A stretch of 64,000 nt of DNA from Phaeobacter sp. CECT 5382 (GCF_001457775.1 NZ_CYSG01000003.1:1-64000); one strand, 5' to 3'. Numbered from the stretch's first letter, positions 27,130 to 36,890 are shown. Numbers and translations are program-made. Notes: generated from the sequence alone by a model not told the origin.

Positions 27130-27962
27130 TCGATCCCCTTGAAGTAACGATCAGAACGCCAGGTCCAGAAGAACAGCATCGACCGGCCCGCAGAGGAGAA
27201 CATGATGCGGTCAGCCCGACCGATCAGGTTCTCCAGCGGCACAAAGCCAACCCCACCGGCAGATTGCGGCAGGCGGCTGTCGCTGGAGTTGTCACGGTTG
27301 TCACCCATGAAAAAGAAATGACCCGCAGGGACCTGGTAGACACCCGTGTGATCCATGCTTTGGTTAGCGATATTGAGGATCACGTGCTCATTGCCACCGG
27401 GAAGCGTTTCGATCTGGCGGGATTTCAGGCAAGAGCCGCCCTGGCCGACTGGCGCGTTTTCGCAGCGCGGGTAAGACCCCTGTGGCCCTTGACGGTCCAT
27501 CAGCTCTTCGAAATTACCTGCATCTTTCAGGCCAACAGCCGCGCCATTGATGAACAACACACCATTTTTCACCTGGATTTTGTCACCCGGCAGACCGATC
27601 AGCCGCTTGATGAAATCGGTGCCCGTGACAGGATGTCGAAAAACCACGACATCACCGCGCTCCGGGTCAGATCCCAGCAGCCGTGTGTTGTCGCCATCAA
27701 GGAAGCCGCAGATGTCTTTTGAATCGATATCAACCCCCACGGATGCGATGCGCACGCTGGGACAGGAGGCATAGGAATAGCCATAGGCCATCTTGTTCAC
27801 AAAGAGGAAATCACCAATCAATAGTGTTTCCTTCATGGACCCAGACGGGATCCAGAAGGGTTGAAAAAACAGGGTCCGGAAGACCCCTGCGATCAGCAAG
27901 GCATAAACAATGGTTTTTACCGTTTCGAGGATCGATTGTCCGGCGGTGGCTTTTGCCGTCAT
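27126..27962 (-). CDS. lepB: Signal peptidase I
   Basis: An inner-membrane serine protease that removes signal peptides from exported proteins. The 278-residue product has a single N-terminal transmembrane helix ([20 protein letters not shown]), the catalytic Ser42 in PSGSMKETL, the catalytic Lys119 in [13 protein letters not shown], and box [13 protein letters not shown]. An insert with several Cys (YASCPSV, CGFLDGD) precedes the Lys box. It overlaps the rnc start by 4 bp and lies 62 bp after acpS. Confidence 0.96.
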   Translation of the reverse strand: MTAKATAGQSILETVKTIVYALLIAGVFRTLFFQPFWIPSGSMKETLLIGDFLFVNKMAYGYSYASCPSVRIASVGVDIDSKDICGFLDGDNTRLLGSDPERGDVVVFRHPVTGTDFIKRLIGLPGDKIQVKNGVLFINGAAVGLKDAGNFEELMDRQGPQGSYPRCENAPVGQGGSCLKSRQIETLPGGNEHVILNIANQSMDHTGVYQVPAGHFFFMGDNRDNSSDSRLPQSAGGVGFVPLENLIGRADRIMFSSAGRSMLFFWTWRSDRYFKGIE

Positions 27963-28024
27963 CAGGCTCTCCGGGTTTTAAAAATAAAGGGACCGGCGCT
28001 ACATGAGGGCGCAAGGGGCGCGAG

Positions 28025-28456
28025 TCAAGCTATCCTGCCGGTTTCCCCCTCTTCAGGCGAAATTGGGCGTGCTTCGATCATGACAAAAGCCTGCGCCCAG
28101 GGGTGATCATCCGTCAAAGTTACGTGAATGATGGCTTCATGGCCCGGCGGCGTCATCTTGGCCAGCCGGTCCGCCGCCCAGCCAGTGACATGCATCACGG
28201 GTTGGCCCGTTCGCAGATTGCTGACGGCCATGTCTTTCCAGGCGATACCCATGCGCAGGCCTGTTCCCAGGGCTTTGGAGCAGGCTTCCTTGGCGGCCCA
28301 GCGTTTGGCATAGGTCCCCGCCACATCGCGACGCCGCTCCGCCTTGCGCTGTTCGGTTTTGGTGAAAACACGGTTGCGGAAGCGATCTCCGAACCGGTCC
28401 AGGGTGCCCTGGATGCGCTCGATATTGGCGAGATCGGTTCCGATGCCAAGGATCAT
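28025..28456 (-). CDS. acpS: Holo-[acyl-carrier-protein] synthase
   Basis: It transfers 4'-phosphopantetheine from CoA to apo-ACP. The 143-residue product has the two family blocks: [14 protein letters not shown] at the N-terminus with the Mg-binding Asp8, and [18 protein letters not shown] with the second metal ligand Glu. The length is typical of alphaproteobacteria. It overlaps the membrane-protein gene upstream by 4 bp. The order pdxJ-acpS-lepB-rnc-era is widespread in proteobacteria. Confidence 0.96.
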   Translation of the reverse strand: MILGIGTDLANIERIQGTLDRFGDRFRNRVFTKTEQRKAERRRDVAGTYAKRWAAKEACSKALGTGLRMGIAWKDMAVSNLRTGQPVMHVTGWAADRLAKMTPPGHEAIIHVTLTDDHPWAQAFVMIEARPISPEEGETGRIA

Positions 28457-28896
28457 TTACCAGCAGCCGCTTTGGCGCGTGCTTTGAGTTGACTGTTGAG
28501 GCCAAGACGGAGAAAGGCCGCATTGCAGACATAGGTCACCAGCGCGATCAGGGAGAGAACCAAGGCCCAACCAGATAAGCCAATTGTGGTGATAATTCGT
28601 ATCTCTGTCTCACCGCCGAAAACGACTACGAACAGAACACTTGCCGCAAAGGCCACAGCGACACCACAAACAGTCATCGGAATGGCCGCCTTCCAGGCAG
28701 CCCCCCAGCCCAACGGTTGCTGTTGAGTACCTGCTTGCCGCTGTCCCTCGACCATTGCAGCCATCATTGCCGGTAGCAGCGTTGAGAGGCTGGCAGGTAT
28801 GGTAATCCCCGCAAGAGCCAGTAGCGTCGTGACCAGCATCAACACAACAACCGTCGTCACATAGATCAAGGCATAGCGTTTTAGATTGATAGTCAT
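28453..28896 (-). CDS. ABZJ_00895-type four-helix membrane protein
   Basis: A 147-residue protein with four predicted transmembrane helices (about residues 8-28, 32-50, 70-92 and 102-128), short loops and a basic tail, [10 protein letters not shown]. It resembles the small ABZJ_00895 family of unknown function. It overlaps pdxJ upstream and acpS downstream by 4 bp each, so it is translationally coupled into the operon, although other proteobacteria usually have pdxJ and acpS adjacent without it. Confidence 0.75.
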   Translation of the reverse strand: MTINLKRYALIYVTTVVVLMLVTTLLALAGITIPASLSTLLPAMMAAMVEGQRQAGTQQQPLGWGAAWKAAIPMTVCGVAVAFAASVLFVVVFGGETEIRIITTIGLSGWALVLSLIALVTYVCNAAFLRLGLNSQLKARAKAAAGK

Positions 28897-29639
28897 GGGC
28901 GCGCGGCGTCCATCAGGCGGCGCATTTCCTGGATCGCAGGTGTCAGGCCGCTAAAGATCGCTTCTCCAATCAGGAAATGCCCGATGTTCAACTCCTTGAC
29001 CTCGGGCAGACCCGCGATGGGCTGGACACAATCAAAAGTCAGACCATGGCCTGCGTGCACCTCCAGCCCCAGGGAATGGGCAAACGTTGCCATCTCCCGC
29101 AGGGCTTCGAATTCGCGGTCGCGCTCTTCAAAACGGCCCTCGGCATGGAAATCGCAATAGGCACCGGTATGCAGCTCGATCACCTCGGCGCCGATCCGGT
29201 TCGCCGCCTCGATCTGGCGCTGGTCGGCGGCGATAAAAATCGACACCCGGCAGCCCGCATCGCGCAATGGTGCAATGTAATGCGCCAGCTTGTTTTCTTC
29301 GCGCGCCACTTCCAGCCCGCCCTCAGTCGTGCGCTCTTCCCGCTTTTCCGGCACGATGCAAACCGCATGCGGCTTGTGACGCAGGGCGATTTTCTGCATC
29401 TCTTCGGTGGCGGCCATTTCAAAATTCAGCGGCACAGTCAAAGCATTCATCAGCCCTTCGATATCGGCGTCGACGATGTGACGGCGATCTTCGCGCAGAT
29501 GCGCGGTGATGCCATCGGCGCCGGCCTCTTGCGCCAGAACGGCAGCGCGCACCGGATCCGGGTAGGCGCCCCCACGGGCATTGCGCACGGTGGCAACGTG
29601 ATCGATATTTACACCCAACCGCAAAGCGTTCTGAGCCAT
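28893..29639 (-). CDS. pdxJ: Pyridoxine 5'-phosphate synthase
   Basis: It closes the pyridoxine ring from 3-amino-1-hydroxyacetone phosphate and deoxyxylulose 5-phosphate, the last assembly step of vitamin B6. The 248-residue TIM barrel shows LGVNIDHVATVRNARGG, GADGITAHLREDRRHI, FEMAATEEM, IELHTGAYCDF and HAGHGLTFDCVQPIA. I start at the ATG at 29639 (MAQNALRLGVNID), after AGGACAG; the longer frame to 29690 is not supported. Confidence 0.96.
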   Translation of the reverse strand: MAQNALRLGVNIDHVATVRNARGGAYPDPVRAAVLAQEAGADGITAHLREDRRHIVDADIEGLMNALTVPLNFEMAATEEMQKIALRHKPHAVCIVPEKREERTTEGGLEVAREENKLAHYIAPLRDAGCRVSIFIAADQRQIEAANRIGAEVIELHTGAYCDFHAEGRFEERDREFEALREMATFAHSLGLEVHAGHGLTFDCVQPIAGLPEVKELNIGHFLIGEAIFSGLTPAIQEMRRLMDAARP

Positions 29640-29723
29640 GTCATCTGTCCTGGTATCTGAAACTGTTGGGCTGAGACTAGACAGCGCCACGCCAAGGGCA
29701 ACCCCCTGCGGGGCTCTGCCGTG

Positions 29724-30434
29724 CTATTTTACCTTGCGCACCCGCGGCAGCGAGAGCTTCGGCTTAGCTTTCAGCTCAGGCGTGATCACCTGCACACCTG
29801 CAGCTTCCATCTCCGCACGTTTCCTGATCGCTTCAAACTTGGCCTTGATCCGGCTACGACGGTGCTGCTGATAGGCACGGATCACCGGGAGGCTGATCAT
29901 ATAGCAAATTGTCGCCGTGATGACGCCCGGCACGACACCACCAACCAGATAGGGAAAGAAAACCTCATCATAGAACAGGTGGAGCCCATCCCAATCGGCT
30001 GGCTGGTCGCGGAACAAAGCAAAAAGATTGTCTTTGAGGTCTTTGCCGGCATCGATGAACTTGCCGATCAATGACGTATCCACGTCTTCGTCAAATTCGG
30101 TGCCCAGCATCCAGTGACCCGTCTGCAGCGCCGCAACGCCAATCGGCACATAGGTCAGCGGATTGCCAAAGAATGTCCCGCTGAGGGCGGCCAGAATATT
30201 GCCGTTGATCAGCCGCGCGATCAGGGCGGCAACGACAAAATGCATGGCATAAAACGGCGTGAAGGTGGTGAAGACCCCCGCCCAAACCCCGCGCGCGATA
30301 CGTTCAGGCGAATCAGGCAGGCGACGTACGCGGTGTTTTACGTAATGAAATGCGCGCGCCCAGCCCCCACGGGGCCAGACGAAATCCGCAACCGCTCTGT
30401 GGAGCGGGCGTCTATCCCGGCGCCTGAATACCAA
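29724..30434 (-). CDS. DUF2062 family membrane protein
   Basis: A 236-residue protein with the DUF2062 pattern: GGWARAFHYVKHRVRRLPDSPERIARGVWAGVF, then FTPFYAMHF, NPLTYVPIG, and a C-terminal hydrophobic helix LVGGVVPGVITATICYMISL. The start is a TTG at 30434, reading MVFRRRDRRPL as in homologues, with GGAAGG upstream. It lies 30 bp after the rsh stop, so it is co-transcribed with it. The function is unknown; a role in the envelope is possible. Confidence 0.85.
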   Translation of the reverse strand: MVFRRRDRRPLHRAVADFVWPRGGWARAFHYVKHRVRRLPDSPERIARGVWAGVFTTFTPFYAMHFVVAALIARLINGNILAALSGTFFGNPLTYVPIGVAALQTGHWMLGTEFDEDVDTSLIGKFIDAGKDLKDNLFALFRDQPADWDGLHLFYDEVFFPYLVGGVVPGVITATICYMISLPVIRAYQQHRRSRIKAKFEAIRKRAEMEAAGVQVITPELKAKPKLSLPRVRKVK

Positions 30435-30464
30435 AGCCCTGCGTCCTTCCTATTTCCAACCGAG

Positions 30465-32597
30465 CTATCCCGAAATCGAGCGTGTCTCCGGCTTCTCCCG
30501 GAACCGCGCAACCTCTGCCACATCACTCTCGGCTTCCAATGTCAGCATCAGCGAATGCAGCTGTTCCACATCCCTCAGCTCTACATTGACCATAAGCCGG
30601 TAAAAGTCTGGTTTCCGATCGACAAATTCCAGGTCCGAGATATTGGCCTTTTTCTCGCCAATCAATGTGCAAATACGTCCCAGTACACCTGCGTCATTGC
30701 CAATGGTCAGCCCCAGCGTCACGCCATAGGCCGCCTGATGCATGCCGCTGTGCCAATGCACATCCACCCAGCGCTCTGGCTGGCTTTCAAATTCGCTGAG
30801 GCGGTCGCAATCGGCGGCATGCACCACAACTCCGCGGCCACGGTAGGTGATACCAATGATGCGTTCTCCAGGCAGCGGCTGGCAGCAGGGCGCACGCTCA
30901 AAACTTTGCCCGGCCTCAAGGCCGATCACCGCGCGACGCGGAGAAATGACATCGCCTTCTTGCGAGGTGAGTTCAGGATAAACCGCCTGCACAACATCAT
31001 GCGCAGTAATTTCAGCAGCGCCAAGACGCGCCAGAAGTTCATTCACAGTACCTACCCGCAGGGCGCGGGCAGCGGTTTCCAGAACCTTGTCGGTCGCCTT
31101 GCGGTCGACATGCTCAAAGGCGGAGCGCGCAAGTTCATGCCCCAGTTTGACAAAACGTTCGCGATCAACCGCCCGCAGCGCACGCCGAATAGCGGTGCGC
31201 GCCTTGCCGGTAGTGGCGATATCGAGCCAGCTCACCTGTGGCGTCTGACCCTCGGCGGTGATGACTTCGACCGACTGACCATTGCGGATCCGTGTCCACA
31301 GCGGCACCCGGATGCCGTCAATCTTGGCACCGACGCAAGCGTGACCGATTCGGGTGTGAATGGCATAGGCAAAATCAATTGGCGTCGCGCCCTTGGGCAG
31401 CTTGGTGACATCGCCCTTTGGTGTGAAGCAAAAGACCTGGTCAGAATACATCTCCAGTTTGACCGCCTCGAGGAATTCATCGTGGTCCTCCTCGGCGTCA
31501 AACTGTTCCGTCAGCGAGGCGATCCATTTCGCCGGATCCACCGCAAAGGGGTTTTCGCTGCGTACACCATCGCGGTAGGACCAATGCGCCGCAACGCCGG
31601 TTTCGGCAACATCGTGCATTTGACGGGTACGGATCTGCACCTCGACCCTCTTGCCATCGCGTCCCGACACCGTGGTGTGGATCGACCGGTAGCCGTTGGA
31701 TTTTGGCTGGCTGATGTAGTCCTTGAACCGCCCCGGAACCGCGCGCCAGCGCTGATGGATGGCGCCGAGTGCGCGGTAGCTATCTTCTTCGCACTGGGTA
31801 ATGACGCGAAAGCCGTAGATGTCTGAGAGCCGCGAAAACCCCTGATCCTTGGCCTGCATTTTGCGCCAGATCGAATAGGGCTTTTTTGCCCGACCAAAGA
31901 CCTCGGCCTCGATACCGGCTTTTTCCAGCTCAATGCGCATATCACCAGTGATGCGATGGATCACATCGCCGGTCTCGCGTTGCAGGGTGACAAAGCGGCG
32001 GATGATCGACTGGCGGCCTTCGGGGTTCAGCACCTTGAAGGCTAGGTCTTCCAGCTCTTCGCGCATCCATTGCATCCCCATGCGCCCGGCAAGTGGCGCA
32101 TAGATATCCATGGTTTCGCGGGCTTTTTGCGCCTGTTTATCCGGGCGCATCGCCTTGATCGTGCGCATATTGTGCAGCCGGTCAGCGAGTTTGACCAGAA
32201 TGACCCGCAGGTCCTTGGACATCGCCATGAACAGCTTGCGGAAATTCTCGGCCTGTTTGGTCTCACGGCTCGACAGCTGAAGATTGGTCAGCTTGGTGAC
32301 GCCATCGACCAGCTCGGCCACTTCGACACCAAACCGCGTCGCAACCTCCTCGTAAGAGGCTTTGGTGTCTTCGATTGTGTCGTGCAAAAGGGCAGTGATG
32401 ATGGTTGCATCATCCAACCGTTGCTCTGTCAGGATCGCGGCGACGGCAACGGGGTGGGTAAAATAGGGCTCGCCCGAGTGACGAAACTGCCCCTCGTGCA
32501 TCGCTTCGCCATAGGCAAAGGCGTCGGCGATTTTATCGGCGTTGGTCTTTGGGTTGTAGTTGCGGACCAGAGCAATCAGGTCTTCTGGTGAAATCAT
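30465..32597 (-). CDS. rsh: Bifunctional (p)ppGpp synthetase/hydrolase, RelA/SpoT family
   Basis: It makes and degrades the alarmone (p)ppGpp. The 710-residue product has an intact HD hydrolase domain (GEPYFTHPVAVAAIL, ALLHDTIEDT), a synthetase domain with YGFRVIT and PGRFKDYISQPKSNGYRSIH, where the RFKD (RXKD) motif marks bifunctional enzymes, then TGS (FCFTPKGDVTKLPKGATPIDFAYAIH) and a C-terminal ACT domain. It is the only RSH in the window and lies downstream of rpoZ, as in most proteobacteria. Confidence 0.96.
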   Translation of the reverse strand: MISPEDLIALVRNYNPKTNADKIADAFAYGEAMHEGQFRHSGEPYFTHPVAVAAILTEQRLDDATIITALLHDTIEDTKASYEEVATRFGVEVAELVDGVTKLTNLQLSSRETKQAENFRKLFMAMSKDLRVILVKLADRLHNMRTIKAMRPDKQAQKARETMDIYAPLAGRMGMQWMREELEDLAFKVLNPEGRQSIIRRFVTLQRETGDVIHRITGDMRIELEKAGIEAEVFGRAKKPYSIWRKMQAKDQGFSRLSDIYGFRVITQCEEDSYRALGAIHQRWRAVPGRFKDYISQPKSNGYRSIHTTVSGRDGKRVEVQIRTRQMHDVAETGVAAHWSYRDGVRSENPFAVDPAKWIASLTEQFDAEEDHDEFLEAVKLEMYSDQVFCFTPKGDVTKLPKGATPIDFAYAIHTRIGHACVGAKIDGIRVPLWTRIRNGQSVEVITAEGQTPQVSWLDIATTGKARTAIRRALRAVDRERFVKLGHELARSAFEHVDRKATDKVLETAARALRVGTVNELLARLGAAEITAHDVVQAVYPELTSQEGDVISPRRAVIGLEAGQSFERAPCCQPLPGERIIGITYRGRGVVVHAADCDRLSEFESQPERWVDVHWHSGMHQAAYGVTLGLTIGNDAGVLGRICTLIGEKKANISDLEFVDRKPDFYRLMVNVELRDVEQLHSLMLTLEAESDVAEVARFREKPETRSISG

Positions 32598-32633
32598 ATC
32601 CGGTCCGCAGCCTCAGAACGGGTAGTGCCGGTG

Positions 32634-32987
32634 TCAGCCCTGCCCCTGGGCCTCCATCAGTGCGCGCAGCAGTTTTTCTTCCGACATGTCGTCGTCTGCG
32701 GGCTTGTCGTTTTCGGCGCCCATCAGCAGAGCCATCGAATCTTCTTCGGGCTCATCGACTTCGATCTGGCTCTGATTGTTTTCGATCAGACGCTCACGCA
32801 GATCATCAGCGCTTTGGGTTTCTTCGGCGATCTCGCGCAGCGACACGACAGGGTTCTTGTCGTTGTCACGCTCAACGGTCAGCTCAGCTCCAGCGGCGAT
32901 TTCGCGGGCGCGATGGGCGGCCAGCATCACCAGCTCAAAGCGGTTCGGAACTTTGTCTACGCAGTCTTCAACCGTCACGCGGGCCAT
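32634..32987 (-). CDS. rpoZ: DNA-directed RNA polymerase subunit omega
   Basis: Omega assists RNA polymerase assembly by clamping beta-prime. The 117-residue product begins [33 protein letters not shown], the conserved fold, followed by an acidic tail of about 50 residues that is longer than in E. coli. It lies 36 bp before rsh on the same strand, a common pairing that links RNAP and ppGpp. Confidence 0.95.
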   Translation of the reverse strand: MARVTVEDCVDKVPNRFELVMLAAHRAREIAAGAELTVERDNDKNPVVSLREIAEETQSADDLRERLIENNQSQIEVDEPEEDSMALLMGAENDKPADDDMSEEKLLRALMEAQGQG

Positions 32988-33078
32988 AGGCGACTCTCCA
33001 AAATCAATGTGGGTCCGGAAGGGCGACTTTTACGCCCAAATCTTTTTATTGACAAGCGCAGAAAGCACCCCGTGGCAG

Positions 33079-33663
33079 TCATTCGACCGGCAATACCGCT
33101 TCCAGCTCGCTTTTTGGCAATGCATCGCGCAATTCCAAGATGGTTTTCCCCAAAACCGGGTGCCGCCAATCGGGGCAGATGTCACAAAGCGGAACCAGAA
33201 CAAAAGCGCGGTCCTGCAGGCGCGGGTGCGGAAGAATCAGCTCTTTCGGCGCCTCCTTCATCTGCTGCTCCACTGCCAGGTCGTACCAATACATGTAGCC
33301 TGCGTTATCAGGCAGAACCTGATCACCGACAGCAATCAGGTCGAGATCAAGGGTCCGCATCCCCCAACGCTGCTCGCGCAGACGTGAAAACTGCTGCTCA
33401 ATGCCATGCAGATGCTGCAATAAATCGGATGGAGAAAGCGTGGTTTCAACCGTCATGGCCGCATTCACATAGTCGGGCCCGGCTCCCACCGGAAAACAAG
33501 GGGTTTGAAAAAGTCGCGAAACTTGGCATAGTTCACCCAATAGGAGAGTGAGTTCTTTGATTGCAGCCAGAAGGATGTCGCGCGGCAACATTTCGCCCAG
33601 CGGCAGGTTAGCGCCCAGCGCTATAATCGCTTTTGTTCGTAAAATGGTCACTTTTGACCTCAT
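33079..33663 (-). CDS. folK: 2-amino-4-hydroxy-6-hydroxymethyldihydropteridine pyrophosphokinase
   Basis: HPPK transfers pyrophosphate from ATP to 6-hydroxymethyl-dihydropterin in folate synthesis. The 194-residue product shows IALGANLPLGE, the pterin/Mg site WGMRTLDLDLIAVG with the two catalytic Asp, and ILPHPRLQDRAFVLVPLCDI. It is probably the first gene of the rpoZ-rsh run and is divergent from the NYN-domain gene. Confidence 0.94.
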   Translation of the reverse strand: MRSKVTILRTKAIIALGANLPLGEMLPRDILLAAIKELTLLLGELCQVSRLFQTPCFPVGAGPDYVNAAMTVETTLSPSDLLQHLHGIEQQFSRLREQRWGMRTLDLDLIAVGDQVLPDNAGYMYWYDLAVEQQMKEAPKELILPHPRLQDRAFVLVPLCDICPDWRHPVLGKTILELRDALPKSELEAVLPVE

Positions 33664-33786
33664 TTAGGAAAACCCGTACACTTGAAGCAGGTGCCAAAGT
33701 ACTTACAATATGTCCACCCGTTTCGCCGCACCACATTCACTCACGGATCATTTGGCGAATTCGGATTTACCGGAAGGACACTTTAG

Positions 33787-34359
33787 ATGTTTTACAAAGA
33801 CGAACGGCTTGCGCTGTTCATTGACGGTTCAAATCTCTATGCCGCTGCCAAGGCGCTGGGGTTTGATATCGACTACAAGCTTTTGCGGCAGGAATTTATG
33901 CGCCGCGGTAAGCTGCTGCGTGCCTTTTATTATACGGCCCTGCTGGAAAACGACGAATACTCCCCCATCCGCCCCCTGGTGGATTGGCTGAACTACAATG
34001 GTTTCACCATGGTAACCAAGCCCGCCAAGGAATACACCGACAGCATGGGCCGCCGTAAAGTCAAAGGCAATATGGATATCGAACTCGCAGTCGATGCTAT
34101 GGAACTGGCCCCACGCGTGGATCATATTGTGCTGTTTTCAGGGGATGGCGATTTCCGCCCACTGATTGCCAGCCTGCAGCGTCAGGGTGTTCGGGTCTCT
34201 GTCGTCTCGACCATTAGCAGTCAACCGCCAATGATCTCAGATGAGTTGCGCCGTCAGGCCGATAACTTCATCGAACTGGAAGAGCTGAAGGATGTGATCG
34301 GACGTCCACCACGCGAACATCCCGTCGACACCCGCCCTGTCACGGCCGTTCAAGGCTGA
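33787..34359 (+). CDS. NYN-domain (LabA-like/PIN-fold) putative nuclease
   Basis: A 190-residue protein of the NYN/LabA-like family, a PIN-related fold expected to cut RNA. Visible acidic active-site residues are in LFIDGSNLYAAAK (Asp13), GNMDIELAVDAME and LFSGDGDFRPLIASLQRQG. The ATG at 33787 follows GGAAGG. Its substrate is not known. It is a single gene between divergent folK and the broken kinase gene. Confidence 0.88.
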   Translation: MFYKDERLALFIDGSNLYAAAKALGFDIDYKLLRQEFMRRGKLLRAFYYTALLENDEYSPIRPLVDWLNYNGFTMVTKPAKEYTDSMGRRKVKGNMDIELAVDAMELAPRVDHIVLFSGDGDFRPLIASLQRQGVRVSVVSTISSQPPMISDELRRQADNFIELEELKDVIGRPPREHPVDTRPVTAVQG

Positions 34360-34691
34360 GAACTCGGCAACTGCTAGACCATCAGGTTTTCGGTGCACAC
34401 AGACTGAGCCTGCAACGTCAGCAGGTAAAGTCAGAACGAACCTGAAAAGGCTGTCAGTGATTTCTTGTGCGAGATTTTCTGTCAGGCTCTCGAGCGCCCA
34501 CTCATACGCCCGAGGTCACCTGGCAGAGCTTGCCCGGCTGCGTTCACCGGCCCAAGTTCACTGGCCTAAGTTCACTGGCCCCGACCTTAGGGTCAACTTT
34601 TCCTGTACCTCTGATTCAGGCGCCTCTCACTCGGGGCGCCTGCTCTTCACTTAGTAGGTACGCCCCGGCTCACCTCCGAGACAACGCCTAA
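34360..34691. other. Intergenic region between NYN gene and kinase remnant
   Basis: These 332 bp carry no credible gene. They hold three imperfect 14-bp tandem copies (34543-34584) and an 8-bp inverted repeat (34617-34624 with 34635-34642, loop 10 nt) that could form a hairpin after the kinase gene but lacks a T-run. Confidence 0.5.
34543..34584. repeat. Three 14-bp imperfect tandem repeats
   Basis: Units at 34543-34556, 34557-34570 and 34571-34584 share the core TTCACYGGCC and differ at a few bases, mostly at the 3' end. They lie outside any gene. Three units is too few for CRISPR and there are no spacers. Confidence 0.6.
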
Positions 34692-34847
34692 CTAGCCTGC
34701 AGCCGAGGCCCCACGTTTTTGGACAAGATCCGGGATGTGCTGTCGCAACGCTTGCTCCAGGGCCGCGATGGTCACCGGCTTTGAGACATAGCCATCCATA
34801 CCTTCGGCATGGCAGCGATCCGCTTCCCCCTCCAACGTTTTTTTTTT
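34692..34847 (-). pseudogene. C-terminal part of the hybrid kinase receiver domain, cut off by an artefactual stop
   Basis: Reading on in the same minus-strand frame after the TGA at 34848-34850 gives KKKT (from the A-run) and then LEGEADRCHAEGMDGYVSKP and on to a TAG at 34692-34694. This is the normal end of a receiver domain, including the conserved Lys of SKP. So the gene really extends to 34692. Only about eight codons, where homologues have an IIALTANA-like stretch with the conserved Thr, are replaced by adapter sequence. Confidence 0.85.
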
Positions 34848-34872
34848 TCAAGCAGAAGACGGCATACGAGAT
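34838..34872. other. Illumina P7 adapter plus poly-T embedded in the sequence (artefact)
   Basis: Positions 34849-34872 are identical to the 24-nt Illumina P7 flow-cell primer (CAAGCAGAAG...ACGAGAT), preceded by 11 Ts at 34838-34848. Read on the minus strand this is the classic adapter read-through end followed by poly-A. The match is seen directly; that it is an assembly error and not biology follows from what this primer is. Confidence 0.97.
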
Positions 34873-36890
34873 AGTCCTTGGTCGGCTTCAGCCTGGCGAA
34901 TGGCCCGGGTCAGTTCGAACCCATCCATGACCGGCATTTGGCAGTCCGTCAGGATCACTTCATAGTTGCCGCTCCGCCAGGCCTCGAGGCATTCGGCCCC
35001 ATCGCGTACAATCGTCACTTCACAGCCCAATAGAGCCAGCTGACGCTCGATCACCGCGCGATTGATCTCGTTGTCTTCGGCCACCAAAACGCGTTTTGAC
35101 ACCTGATCAATCGCAGCGACCTCTTTCACGGCTTCTTGCCCAGACCCGATTTTCGCACCCCGCCCTCCCAAACTGGCCAGCGCTTCCCAGAACTCGCTGG
35201 GCAGGATGGGTACGGCCTGAACTGAGATGCACCTGTCAGTCACACAGCCGGACACACCCCGGGCACCAATATCATAGTCAAGTTCCAGAACATTGAGGTG
35301 GGGCGCTTCAGCTGCCAACTGTTCCCGGAACCAGATTTCGCGACGATCCCCGCGATCCATAGCCGAAAGAACAAAGACCACATCCCGGCCGGCCTGACGT
35401 GCCAGAGACATGAACTCATCCCGGTTAGAAACCCATTTAAGGTCGCAATCTGCCGCCATAACATAGCTTGGCCAGGTACAGCATTCCCCCGACTGGGGCA
35501 TCAGTGCGACCACTTTAGTTCCCGCAAGTTTTGGCACCTTGATCGGCCCTGACGGATCCACAATGGGCAGACGCACAGAAAACAGCGAGCCCTCACCAAC
35601 GGTGCTCTCGACAGAAATGTCACCACCCATTGTGGTCACCAGCTGCCGAACGATCGTCAACCCCAGCCCATTGCCCTGAATCATCCGCTTGGTCACCACG
35701 CCGGATCGTTCAAACGGCGAAAAAATGACTTCCTGCACGTCTTTTTCGATACCAATACCATTGTCCTGCACCAAAAACTCGACCCAGCCCGGCTCATTCA
35801 TATGAACCCGAAGACTGACACGGCCAGGGTCTTCATTTGGCATCGGCTCGGAAAATTTGATGGCATTCCCCAGCAGATTTAGCAGAATTTGCCGCAACCG
35901 GCCCGCATCGCCAGTCATCGTATCAGGCAAATCGGGCTGCACTGACAGGGCAAGACTCACCTGAAGCTGGCTTGCATGTGGTCGCAGCGTGGCCAAGGCG
36001 CTCTCGATTACTGAAAGCGGCCGCATCGGGGCCTGTACTAGCTCCATCTTGCCCGCTTCGATCTTTGACACATCCAGAATATCGTCAATGATCCACAAAA
36101 GTGAGGTGGAAGATTCGCGGATTGTATGCAGGATACGGCGCTGCTCCGGCGTGAGCTCGGTGTTTTCCAGGATTTCGACCATGCCGATCACCCCATTCAT
36201 CGGGGTCCGGATTTCATGGCTCATGGCGGCGAGGAATTCGCTTTTGGCTCGATTTGCCTTTTGTTCATCCTGATGCGCCCGAACCAGATCATCGCTGTAG
36301 TTGTCGGCCAGTTGGCCAAAGGCCATGGTTTCAAAGATGATAATCGCAAAGGTGGTCAAAAGCACACCACCGGACAGATAGGCCTGTCCGAATTCCATGC
36401 CCAGTATTGGTGGGCCAAAGAAGTCATGGCCCAGGTATCGATACATCAGCCAGCTCAGCAGAATGCTGGCAAGCAAGGCAAGAATCACTGACCTTTCTCG
36501 TCGCATGGAAAAGGTCATGAACGGCCCCCCGAGAAGGGCCGCAAACAGCAGTTCCACATTGCTGGCGGGATGGATCGTAAACACTGCGCCGATCACTGAC
36601 ATCAAGCCGGTACCGAACCATGTCAGCCGCGCCACCATTTTGTATTTGGTCCGGATCAGGAAACTGGCCGTGGTGGAACCAACGACAGCAATGGAGGCAA
36701 TCGCCACCACCACAGGTTCTTGGAATGAAACACCAAAAATGATCCAGAAGATCCCAAGGAGAACCACAAGATTGGAGGTGGTGCGTACCGTTCGGAACCG
36801 CCGATCCATCAGGGCGGTATGTTGCTGCAACACGACGCGTTCCTGCTTTTCGGACGCGGCCTGTTCACTGTGAACCTTTGCTTCAGACAC
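34848..36890 (-). CDS. Hybrid sensor histidine kinase/response regulator, 3' end broken by adapter artefact
   Basis: As it stands 680 residues; the intact protein would be about 732 and end at 34692. The start is the GTG at 36890, six bases after GGAGG; a 17-residue longer frame lacks an RBS. Five or six N-terminal transmembrane helices come first, then an H-box [19 protein letters not shown], the ATPase domain ([34 protein letters not shown]), a degenerate region of about 100 residues, and a receiver domain ([11 protein letters not shown], phospho-Asp in [12 protein letters not shown]). No periplasmic sensor domain is evident. The signal is unknown. Confidence 0.9.
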   Translation of the reverse strand: MSEAKVHSEQAASEKQERVVLQQHTALMDRRFRTVRTTSNLVVLLGIFWIIFGVSFQEPVVVAIASIAVVGSTTASFLIRTKYKMVARLTWFGTGLMSVIGAVFTIHPASNVELLFAALLGGPFMTFSMRRERSVILALLASILLSWLMYRYLGHDFFGPPILGMEFGQAYLSGGVLLTTFAIIIFETMAFGQLADNYSDDLVRAHQDEQKANRAKSEFLAAMSHEIRTPMNGVIGMVEILENTELTPEQRRILHTIRESSTSLLWIIDDILDVSKIEAGKMELVQAPMRPLSVIESALATLRPHASQLQVSLALSVQPDLPDTMTGDAGRLRQILLNLLGNAIKFSEPMPNEDPGRVSLRVHMNEPGWVEFLVQDNGIGIEKDVQEVIFSPFERSGVVTKRMIQGNGLGLTIVRQLVTTMGGDISVESTVGEGSLFSVRLPIVDPSGPIKVPKLAGTKVVALMPQSGECCTWPSYVMAADCDLKWVSNRDEFMSLARQAGRDVVFVLSAMDRGDRREIWFREQLAAEAPHLNVLELDYDIGARGVSGCVTDRCISVQAVPILPSEFWEALASLGGRGAKIGSGQEAVKEVAAIDQVSKRVLVAEDNEINRAVIERQLALLGCEVTIVRDGAECLEAWRSGNYEVILTDCQMPVMDGFELTRAIRQAEADQGLSRMPSSA

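Noticed and set aside
34651-34851. A 66-residue frame starting in the poly-A run
   Set aside because: It begins inside the adapter artefact and runs out of frame across the true receiver-domain end; it is not a gene.
34848-36890. Natural truncation of the hybrid kinase
   Set aside because: The stop lies inside adapter sequence and the rest of the domain follows in frame, so an assembly artefact explains it better than mutation.
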